Below, in pieces: positions 1 to 6,063 of a stretch of DNA of 6,729 bases. The notes under the pieces are model-generated. The model had not been told where the DNA came from, made no database searches, and was given only the letters and a program-made list of their open reading frames with translations. This stretch comes from Bacteroidales bacterium UBA1199 (lineage in GTDB: Bacteria > Bacteroidota > Bacteroidia > Bacteroidales > UBA932), in contig DBXZ01000039.1 in NCBI GenBank assembly GCA_002309795.1, positions 1 through 6,729 on the forward strand, read 5' to 3'. Position numbers and translations under genes: made by a program. How positions within the stretch are numbered: position 1 is the first letter of the stretch; each line of letters starts with the position of its first letter.

Positions 1-1283
1 TCGCCCGTGCGGAGCCATTTGTGGTCGAGCACGGCCTTGGTGGCCTCCGGATTCTTGTAGTAGCCCAGGAAGACATTGTCGCCCTTGACCATAATCTCGC
101 CCGGGATGTTCTCCGGATCCGGTGAATCAATCTTGAGGTCGATCTTCTGGGTGGCCTTGCCGCAGGCGTAGAGGCGGCATTTGTCCCAGTGGGTGTAGCT
201 GATGATCGGGCCGCACTCCGTCATGCCGTAGCCCACGGTGAGCGGGAACTTGATGCGGCGCAGGAAGGCCTCCACCTCGCGGTTGAGCGGCGCACCGCCC
301 ACGATTACCTCCTCGAACTGTCCGCCGAATGCGTCGATCAGGCGCTGGCGGATGGTGTTGAGGATAATCTGGTCGATCATCGGCAGCGAGAGGAACATCT
401 TGATATAATTCTTGCTGATGAAGGGCAAGAGCATGTTCTTGTAGATCTTTTCGAGAATCAGCGGCACGGAGACTACGAGGTTCGGCTTGATCTCCTTCAT
501 GGCCTCGAGAATTACCTTCGGACTCGGGAGTCGGGTGAGGAAGAAGACGTGGGCACCGATGCAGAATTCGTAGAGGAACTCGAACTGCATGCCGAACATA
601 TGGGCGGTCGGCAGCATCGAAACGATCTTCGACTGGTTGTTCATCTGCGGCTCAGCCGTATAGGCAAAATCGATGTTGTAGACCATTGAACGGTAGGGAA
701 GCATCACGCCCTTGGAGAAGCCGGTACTGCCGGAGGTGTAGCTGATAAGCGCCAACTCCTCGGGCTTGTCCTCGTAATAATCGATATCGTCCGGGCCGAA
801 ATCAGGATAGCGCATCCGGAAGCGGTCTGCGATCGTTTCCCGGGCGGTGATGTACTCTTCTTTCCGGGCATAAGCCACATTGAATTCCGTCAGGGTGATG
901 ATTGCCTCCAGGTCTGGCATCTCAGCCGCATTGAGGTTCTCCCAGATGACGTTGCCAATAAAGAGCAACTTGGCATCGCTATGGTTGACCAGATGGTGGA
1001 TGGCTCCCGGCTTGAACTCGTGCAGCAGCGGCACCACCACGGCGCCGTAAGTGAGGATGGCCAGGTAGGCCACGGTCCAGTTCGCCTGGTTCTTGGAGCA
1101 GAGGGCAATCTTGTCGCCTTTCTGGATATGGCAGGAGTCGAAAAAGATATGGATTTTTGCAATCATCTCGGCTACTTCGCCGTAAGTCAACGTCTTGCCG
1201 TGGTAGTCGGAAAGCGCGGGGCGGTCCCAGTTTTTCTTCAGGGATTCTTCGAAGCGGGCGTTGAGAGAGGATGATTTTTTCAT
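1..1283 (-). CDS. Long-chain fatty acid-CoA ligase-like AMP-binding enzyme (3' end outside window)
   Basis: A member of the adenylate-forming (ANL) superfamily, most like long-chain acyl-CoA synthetases, which activate a fatty acid with ATP to acyl-AMP and then transfer it to CoA. Reading from the ATG at 1283, 427 codons are open to the window edge, and the C-terminal subdomain is missing. Visible motifs are the phosphate-binding loop YTSGSTGFSKG (residues 182-192), LPTAHMFGM (224-232), the GGAPL turn (329-333), the adenine-site motif GYGMTECGP (351-359) and KWLRTG (422-427). The last is the start of the conserved Trp-x-x-Thr-Gly-Asp motif, where the ATP ribose-binding Asp would be the next, split codon. 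The VPLILEKIYK stretch (273-282) resembles the FAA1/FadD15 type more than MenE or acetyl-CoA synthetase. There is no Shine-Dalgarno sequence. The start lies 10 bp after the stop of the ABC transporter gene, so the two are probably co-transcribed. The family call is firm. The chain length of the substrate is inferred. Confidence 0.9.
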   Translation of the reverse strand, partial: MKKSSSLNARFEESLKKNWDRPALSDYHGKTLTYGEVAEMIAKIHIFFDSCHIQKGDKIALCSKNQANWTVAYLAILTYGAVVVPLLHEFKPGAIHHLVNHSDAKLLFIGNVIWENLNAAEMPDLEAIITLTEFNVAYARKEEYITARETIADRFRMRYPDFGPDDIDYYEDKPEELALISYTSGSTGFSKGVMLPYRSMVYNIDFAYTAEPQMNNQSKIVSMLPTAHMFGMQFEFLYEFCIGAHVFFLTRLPSPKVILEAMKEIKPNLVVSVPLILEKIYKNMLLPFISKNYIKMFLSLPMIDQIILNTIRQRLIDAFGGQFEEVIVGGAPLNREVEAFLRRIKFPLTVGYGMTECGPIISYTHWDKCRLYACGKATQKIDLKIDSPDPENIPGEIMVKGDNVFLGYYKNPEATKAVLDHKWLRTG

Positions 1284-1293
1284 AACAGTCGAT

Positions 1294-3117
1294 TTAGGAA
1301 AAGTCTTGTAACCTACAAAGATGCGAATAAAGTCCGTCTTTTGCAACCAATTCGTCGTGAGTTCCACGCTCGATGATCGCTCCTTCCTGAAGGACGATGA
1401 TTTCATCGGCGTGGCGGATGGTCGAGAGACGGTGCGCAATCACCAGTGAGGTACGGTTTTGCATCAGGGAGGCGAGGGCTTCCTGGACCAGGCGTTCGCT
1501 TTCGGTATCGAGACTCGAGGTGGCCTCGTCCAGAATCAGGATCGGGGGATTCTTGAGTACGGCACGGGCAATCGCAATCCGCTGGCGCTGGCCGCCGGAA
1601 AGCTTTCCGCCGCCCTCTCCGATATTGGTCAGGTAGCCCTTCTCCATCTTGGAAATGAATTCGTCGGCGTTGGCGATCCGTGCTGCGGCGACTACCTGCT
1701 CCATCGTGACATTCTCCTGTCCGAAAGCGATGTTGCCGAATACCGTGTCGTTGAAGAGGACCGCCTCCTGGGGAACGATTCCCATCAGGCTGCGCAGGTC
1801 GGAGAGCCGCAGTGCGCGGATATCCGTGCCGTCGAGCAGGATGCTCCCTTGCGCCACGTCGCGGAAACGGGGCAGCAGGTCGGCCAGTGTGGATTTACCG
1901 GCGCCGGAGGGACCTACGATCGCCACCATCCTGCCTTTGGGCAGGGTGAAACTGACGTCGCGAAGCACCGGCTCTCCGCCGTACGAGAAGGTGACCCCGC
2001 GAAACTCGACGCCTCTTTCAAACCCGGTAACGGGCTTGGCGTCCGGAATTTCCTGAATGCGGACAGGCGTATCGATCAGGGCAAAGATCCGTTCTCCGGA
2101 AACCAGTCCCTTACGAATCTGGGCGTAAGAATTGGAGAGCGCCTTGGCCGGTTCGAGCACCTTCCAATAGAACATGATATAGACGATGAAACTCTCCCAA
2201 CTCATCCCGAGCTGGCCGTGGAGGTTGAGCCATCCGCCGTAGAAGAGAACGACGGCACCGATGGTGATGCCCAGGAATTCCGAAACGGGGGAGGCCAGCT
2301 CCTGTCGGTTCCAAACCCGGCGAAGCGAACGGCGATGGACGTCGTTGGTCTGCGAGAACCGCTTCCCGACATAACCTTCCGCCCGGAAGGCCTTGATGAT
2401 TCGCGCTCCGGACAGGGCTTCGTCGAAGTGGCTGAGAATGCGGCCCATCAGGCTCTGCGTCTCGACGCTTTCCGCGCGGAGCCGCCGCGTGATGCGGGTG
2501 ATGACCAGGGCCGAAACGGGCAGGGCAATCAGGGAAACGAGCGTCAGCCGGGGCGACATATAGAAGAGCATGGCCAGGAAACCGACAATCAGCAGCGGCT
2601 CCCGGAAGAGCACGTGGAAACTGCCCGCAATGCTGTTCTGGACCTCGTTCACGTCGTTGGAGACGCTCGAGAGGATATCCCCCTTGCGGGTTTCTCCGTA
2701 TCCGCCCACCGGCATCTCGGCAACCTTGCGGAAGAGGTCGTCACGCAGATTGCCCATCATCCGTGTCTTGAGTCTCACCAGAATCCGCTGCGAAAGATAG
2801 CGGCAGAGGTCGGCCAGAAAACAGGCCGCCACCAGCGAGCCGCTCACCAGCAGCAGGCCGCGCAGCACGCCGCCCGACTGGATGGTGTCGGCCAGCAGCC
2901 ACGAAAAGAATGCTTTCACGTAGTCCAGCGAGAAAGCGAACTCGGGCCGCGCGGTGACGGTAATGGTCTCGTTCTCAAAGAGTACGGTCAGGAACGGGCC
3001 GAGCAGCGCATAATTGGCGATGCCGAATACGACCGAAAGGATCGAAAGCAGCAGGTAGGGCGGCCAATAACGGCCGTAGGGTTTCCCGTATTGCAATATG
3101 CGGCGGAAGGTACTCAT
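1294..3117 (-). CDS. MsbA-like ABC half-transporter (fused permease and ATPase)
   Basis: A complete type I (exporter-fold) ABC half-transporter of 607 residues, a usual length for MsbA-like proteins, expected to work as a homodimer in the inner membrane. The N-terminal membrane domain (about 15-330) has hydrophobic segments near 20-45, 85-107, 168-188, 190-208, 280-297 and 305-322. The ATPase domain (about 368-605) is intact: Walker A GPSGAGKST (402-410), Q-loop Gln450 in VPQE, signature LSGGQ (506-510), Walker B ILILDE (526-531, catalytic Glu531), D-loop SSLD (534-537) and switch His562. In the family, MsbA flips lipid A-core, while close relatives move other lipids, drugs or peptides, so the substrate cannot be fixed from sequence. 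The gene starts 39 bp after glnA ends, with no promoter-like motif or hairpin that I can see in the gap, and is followed 10 bp later by an acyl-CoA synthetase-like gene. That context fits, but does not prove, a lipid role. Confidence 0.94.
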   Translation of the reverse strand: MSTFRRILQYGKPYGRYWPPYLLLSILSVVFGIANYALLGPFLTVLFENETITVTARPEFAFSLDYVKAFFSWLLADTIQSGGVLRGLLLVSGSLVAACFLADLCRYLSQRILVRLKTRMMGNLRDDLFRKVAEMPVGGYGETRKGDILSSVSNDVNEVQNSIAGSFHVLFREPLLIVGFLAMLFYMSPRLTLVSLIALPVSALVITRITRRLRAESVETQSLMGRILSHFDEALSGARIIKAFRAEGYVGKRFSQTNDVHRRSLRRVWNRQELASPVSEFLGITIGAVVLFYGGWLNLHGQLGMSWESFIVYIMFYWKVLEPAKALSNSYAQIRKGLVSGERIFALIDTPVRIQEIPDAKPVTGFERGVEFRGVTFSYGGEPVLRDVSFTLPKGRMVAIVGPSGAGKSTLADLLPRFRDVAQGSILLDGTDIRALRLSDLRSLMGIVPQEAVLFNDTVFGNIAFGQENVTMEQVVAAARIANADEFISKMEKGYLTNIGEGGGKLSGGQRQRIAIARAVLKNPPILILDEATSSLDTESERLVQEALASLMQNRTSLVIAHRLSTIRHADEIIVLQEGAIIERGTHDELVAKDGLYSHLCRLQDFS

Positions 3118-3156
3118 CGTTTCCGAATCAGCAGTTCCGTCCCTGAAGATGCGCGA

Positions 3157-4659
3157 TTATCCGCAGTGGTAGTAACGCTTGACCAGTTCGCTCATCAGAG
3201 CCGGATGCTGGCCAACCTGTTCGCGGATGCGGGCGTCATCGTAGGACTTGAGCATGGCGATGGTGCCGTCGATCAGCGCCGGGCTGAAGACGCCGGCATC
3301 TTCGAAGAGGGCGCGGCTGCGCTCGAGCATCAGGGCCGATTCGTAGCACGAAGCCGGGAGCTGCTTGAGCGAGTGGAGTTTCGCCTCGTTGCCTTTGGCG
3401 TGGATGTTCACGTCGACGTAGGTCTCTTCGGCCACCTGCAGGGCGTCCGGCATGTTGATACCGATGCGGGCTGCATTGACCAGGCCGGCCATCATGTTGT
3501 AGATATCGGCGCTTCCGTCCGGGGAACGCATCTCCACGGTCTGCTTGCTCGGCGCTGCATAGGTCTCGCCGGCCTCGAGCGGGTTGGCGAGTGCCACCAT
3601 ATCGTTGTTGCCGGTCCAGCCGAGCGGCACGCGGACCAGCACCGAACGGTTGCGGTCACCCCAGCAGATGCTGGTGGGCGCTTCCTGGTGCGGCACGAGA
3701 CGGAAATAGGAGGTCGGGTTGGTGTTGCCGAAGGCGGTGAGGCCGGCGGCGCATTTCATATAGCCGGCGATGGCTTTGCGGGCCAGGTCGGAGAGGCGGC
3801 CGTTTTCGATCATCATCGATTTGTCGCCCTTCATGATACGGGTGTGGAAGTGAAGGCCGCTGCCTGCCTTGCCTACGGTAATCTTCGGTGCGAAGGTTAC
3901 GTCCAGACCATACTGGTAAGCCAGCGTACGGAGAATCCATTTGGCCATCAGCAGCTGGTCTGCGGCGGTCTCGACCGGGTTGACGAGGAACTCGATTTCG
4001 TTCTGTTCGTAGATCTTGCCGTCCTGGCGGAAGTTGCCCACCTCGGAGTGGCCGTACTTGATCTGGCCGCCCACCTTGGCAATCAGGCGCATCGCTTCGG
4101 TGCGGAATGCCTCGAACTTGGTGAAAGGAGAAGACTCGTGGTAGCCGTGCTGGTCGGGAGTGGGGAAGAGTTCGTCGTCCTTGTCTACAACATAGTACTC
4201 CAGTTCGCCCATGGCTTCGAAGCGGCAGCCGGTCTGCTCCTGGAAGACCTTGTGTGCCTTGCGGAGCGTGTATTCCGGAGCGGTTTCAAGCGGCAGGCCG
4301 TCCTTCGTGAAGTAGGAGCAGATCAGGCCCAGGGTCGGCGTGTCTGCAAACGGATCCAGGTAGGCCGTCGAAAAGCGGGGAATCACATAGAGATCGCTGG
4401 AATGAGCGTCAATGTAGGGGAAAAGGCTGGAACCGTCCACCCGTTCTCCGTAGGAGAGAATGCTGTCCAGGTATGCGTAGTTCGTTACCGGGAAGTTGAG
4501 GGTCTTCAGCCGGCCGTCAGCGGCTGCATAGCGGAAATTGACGATTCGGATGTCGTTTTCAATGACGAAACGGATGATGTCTTTTTTGGTGAACTCCTGC
4601 GGAAGTTTGCCCAGCTGACTCACCAGCGGATTGATGTTGTAATCAAGTATCGGATTCAT
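3157..4659 (-). CDS. glnA: Glutamine synthetase, class I type
   Basis: Catalyses ATP-dependent formation of glutamine from glutamate and ammonia in the cytoplasm. At 500 residues it is slightly longer than the roughly 470 of enterobacterial GlnA and far shorter than the GlnN (type III) enzymes. Landmarks, compared with E. coli GlnA from memory, are: DGSS (75-78, active-site Asp75 and Ser78), the metal-ligand pair in GELEYY (Glu152, Glu154), further likely ligands Glu206 and Glu221, GSGLHFH (266-272, His270), the flap glutamate Glu326 in HQEAP, RNRS (336-339) with Arg343, and EMRSPDGSADIYN (376-388) with Glu376. All catalytic positions look occupied. Two differences stand out. There are about seven extra residues between Glu206 and Glu221, and NIH (418-420) sits where E. 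coli has the adenylylated tyrosine in NLYDLP. The start at 4659 gives a normal N-terminal beta-grasp domain. The gene follows the TonB-like gene after 58 bp that may hold its own promoter. Confidence 0.95.
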   Translation of the reverse strand: MNPILDYNINPLVSQLGKLPQEFTKKDIIRFVIENDIRIVNFRYAAADGRLKTLNFPVTNYAYLDSILSYGERVDGSSLFPYIDAHSSDLYVIPRFSTAYLDPFADTPTLGLICSYFTKDGLPLETAPEYTLRKAHKVFQEQTGCRFEAMGELEYYVVDKDDELFPTPDQHGYHESSPFTKFEAFRTEAMRLIAKVGGQIKYGHSEVGNFRQDGKIYEQNEIEFLVNPVETAADQLLMAKWILRTLAYQYGLDVTFAPKITVGKAGSGLHFHTRIMKGDKSMMIENGRLSDLARKAIAGYMKCAAGLTAFGNTNPTSYFRLVPHQEAPTSICWGDRNRSVLVRVPLGWTGNNDMVALANPLEAGETYAAPSKQTVEMRSPDGSADIYNMMAGLVNAARIGINMPDALQVAEETYVDVNIHAKGNEAKLHSLKQLPASCYESALMLERSRALFEDAGVFSPALIDGTIAMLKSYDDARIREQVGQHPALMSELVKRYYHCG

Positions 4660-4699
4660 ATCGGTTCTATAAAAATTGATTTCGACTCGGAATAGTTCG

Positions 4700-4732
4700 C
4701 TAATGTACGAAAAAAAACTATTGTTTCACAAA
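4700..4732 (-). promoter_or_regulatory. Candidate Bacteroidota-type promoter for glnA
   Basis: On the minus strand TTTG (4732-4729) is followed after 21 bp by TACATTAG (4707-4700). The known Bacteroides/Flavobacterium promoter pattern is a -33 TTTG or TTG and a -7 TAnnTTTG separated by about 17-23 bp. The -7 element matches five of its six fixed bases. It lies 40 bp before the glnA ATG, which would leave a leader of about 35 nt. The -33 box falls inside the end of the TonB-like gene and in the loop of a possible terminator hairpin. Short AT-rich matches arise by chance, so this stays tentative. Confidence 0.35.
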
Positions 4733-4744
4733 GCGGTAAACAAT
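4710..4744 (-). terminator. Candidate intrinsic terminator at the end of the TonB-like gene
   Basis: Read on the minus strand, ATTGTTT (4744-4738) and AAACAAT (4726-4720) form a perfect 7-bp stem. Inside it, CGC and GTG can add three pairs (one G-U) around a UUU loop with a two-base bulge. Two bases later comes a run of eight T (4717-4710). The hairpin includes the last codons and part of the stop codon of the TonB-like gene. The stem is AU-rich, so termination may be weak or partial, leaving some read-through into glnA. Confidence 0.42.
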
Positions 4745-5434
4745 CTCGCCAGCCTGCTGCTCCGGAGCGCCGGGATCGGCGTTGAAAACCGACTTTTTGG
4801 CTGCCTTGAGGGCAAACTCCCACAATTGGGGGTCCGGGGTGGAAACCGCTTCGTTGACCTTGGCAGCGACCACGCGTCCCTTGCGGTTGACCAGAATGGA
4901 AACATAGACATCGCCCGCCCCGAAACCCTGGTAGGCCGGCACGGGGAGGCTGTACTTGGTCCTCCCTTCCAGCAGCCACGAAATGACGCTGGGACCTGCA
5001 TAAGCGGGGGTGTCATCTTTCGGCTTCTCCTGTTTGAAAACCTCCACCGACTCATCGTTGACGGCTTCAGCCATCGCTTCGCGCCGGGAGGCGTCGAGCC
5101 GCTTCTGCAGCTCCTCCGCTTCGTTATAGACCTCGGCGGGATTCTTGTGCCGGTCGTCCTTGAGCGCCCGTCCTACGTCGACGGCTGCGTTGCGGATTTC
5201 CTGCGGACGGCCGATCTGTTCGTCCAGCTCCCGGCTGACCTGATCTTTGAAAGCGGCCTCTTTCTGGCGGGCTTCCAGCTCTTCCTGTTTGGTGAAGTCC
5301 AGGACAAACGAAGACTCCTGGTCGGCCATCGAGTGGATGGTAACCAGGAGAATAATAATCAGCGCGACGAGATGAAACGCCAGTGTCGTGTAGAGTCCCG
5401 CCTTTTTTTCTTCGCTTATCTTCCGCTTCGCCAT
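4718..5434 (-). CDS. Membrane-anchored protein with TonB-like C-terminal domain
   Basis: A 238-residue protein built like a TonB energy transducer, which in the family links proton-driven ExbB/ExbD in the inner membrane to outer-membrane receptors. It has a short basic N-terminus (residues 1-12), one membrane segment (about 13-34, rich in Leu, Ile and Val), a long charged Glu/Lys/Arg-rich region (about 48-140) likely to be helical or coiled-coil, and a C-terminal domain (about 164-237). The last shows the TonB_C pattern: VPAYQGFGAG, then the strand DVYVSILVNRKG (175-186), RVVAAKV (187-193), and the Ala-rich helix before the final strand EIVYRFV (230-236). It lacks the proline-rich spacer of classical TonB and the usual Tyr-Pro of the domain start. 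No ExbB or ExbD gene is in the window. Its ATG overlaps the udk stop codon by one base, so translation is probably coupled. TonB-like architecture is well supported. A true energy-transducing role is not, and a structural envelope role is possible. Confidence 0.75.
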   Translation of the reverse strand: MAKRKISEEKKAGLYTTLAFHLVALIIILLVTIHSMADQESSFVLDFTKQEELEARQKEAAFKDQVSRELDEQIGRPQEIRNAAVDVGRALKDDRHKNPAEVYNEAEELQKRLDASRREAMAEAVNDESVEVFKQEKPKDDTPAYAGPSVISWLLEGRTKYSLPVPAYQGFGAGDVYVSILVNRKGRVVAAKVNEAVSTPDPQLWEFALKAAKKSVFNADPGAPEQQAGEIVYRFVKQ

Positions 5435-5436
5435 TA
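5432..5436 (-). other. Stop-start overlap TAATG between udk and the TonB-like gene
   Basis: The udk stop TAA (5436-5434) and the ATG of the TonB-like gene (5434-5432) share one A. This arrangement usually means that ribosomes ending udk re-initiate on the next gene. It supports the chosen start of the TonB-like gene, because the basic N-terminus and membrane helix follow directly. Confidence 0.85.
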
Positions 5437-6057
5437 CTCCTCTTCCTTCTCCTTCAGCGCATGCTTGATGGTGGCTGTCAGAATCTGGATGGCGACGCGG
5501 TTGTGACCGCCCTGGGGAACGATAATATCGGCTACGCGCTTGCTGGGTTCGATGAACTGCAGGTACATGGGCTTGACCGTCTTGGTGTAGCGATCCATCA
5601 CCCAGTCCACGTCCTTGCCGCGTTCGCGGATGTCCCGGGCGATGACACGCATCAGGCGGTCGTCGTCATCGGCATCCACGAAGACCTTGATATCCAGTTC
5701 ATCCACCAATTCCTTGCAGTTGAAGATCAGGATGCCTTCCACCACAATGATGGGGGCGGGGGAGATGTGGACCGTCTCCGTCTTTGACCGGGAACAGGTG
5801 ATATAGGAATAGACCGGCTGTTCCACATCTTTTCCCTCCTTCAGCGCCCGAAGGTTCTGCACCAGCAGATCCCAGTCGATGGCGTTGGGGTGGTCGAAGT
5901 TGAGCGCCTGCCTCTCTGCGAGCGGAAGGTGGCTCTGGTCTTTGTAGTAGGAGTCCTGCGAGATGACCACCACGTGGTCGTGCATCTTCTCCGTGATTTT
6001 GCGGGCGACGGTCGTCTTGCCTGAACCGGAACCTCCGGCGATACCGATAATAAGCAT
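5434..6057 (-). CDS. udk: Uridine kinase
   Basis: Phosphorylates uridine (and usually cytidine) to the monophosphate with ATP or GTP in pyrimidine salvage, in the cytoplasm. The 207-residue length matches the bacterial Udk family. Sequence signs are Walker A GGSGSGKTT (residues 8-16), the nucleoside-binding QDSYYKD (34-40), NFDHPNAIDWD (53-63), VVEGIL (105-110), FVDADDDDRLMR (126-137), the lid ARDIRERG (140-147) and FIEPSKRVADIIVPQGG (168-184). The last run is very typical of Udk and separates it from phosphoribulokinase and pantothenate kinase. The N-terminal MLIIGIAGG begins right at the first strand, which fixes the start at 6057. The acidic C-terminus (EKEEE) is a small local feature. The gene begins 6 bp after asnS ends and runs into the TonB-like gene, so all three are likely on one transcript. 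There is no Shine-Dalgarno sequence. Confidence 0.96.
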   Translation of the reverse strand: MLIIGIAGGSGSGKTTVARKITEKMHDHVVVISQDSYYKDQSHLPLAERQALNFDHPNAIDWDLLVQNLRALKEGKDVEQPVYSYITCSRSKTETVHISPAPIIVVEGILIFNCKELVDELDIKVFVDADDDDRLMRVIARDIRERGKDVDWVMDRYTKTVKPMYLQFIEPSKRVADIIVPQGGHNRVAIQILTATIKHALKEKEEE

Positions 6058-6063
6058 AACGTA

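Noticed and set aside
189..689. Plus-strand open frame of 166 codons
   Set aside because: It lies opposite the intact acyl-CoA synthetase gene. The translation is a low-complexity, charged shadow with no family resemblance.
3118..3156. Possible promoter or hairpin between glnA and the ABC transporter gene
   Set aside because: No TAnnTTTG-like box is present, and the best inverted repeat (TCAG with CTGA) has only four pairs and no T-run.
4681..4692. Small inverted repeat TTCGACTCGGAA upstream of glnA as an operator
   Set aside because: Only the core CGACTCG is symmetric and the outer bases do not pair consistently. It is too short to separate from chance, and no known regulator site matches.
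1459..4695. Plus-strand open frame of 1078 codons as a real protein gene
   Set aside because: It is fully antisense to two well-recognised genes in the register where only TTA, CTA and TCA sense codons would create stops. Its protein is rich in His, Gly, Glu and Arg with no recognisable domain, and it starts and ends inside or just past the sense genes.
4656..4979. Minus-strand open frame overlapping the TonB-like gene in another frame
   Set aside because: It is out of frame with the domain-bearing protein and Gly/Arg/Gln-rich without motifs, so it is a shadow.
4676..5506. Plus-strand open frame of 276 codons
   Set aside because: It lies opposite the TonB-like gene and the end of udk, both of which show clear domain patterns, and it has no motif of its own.
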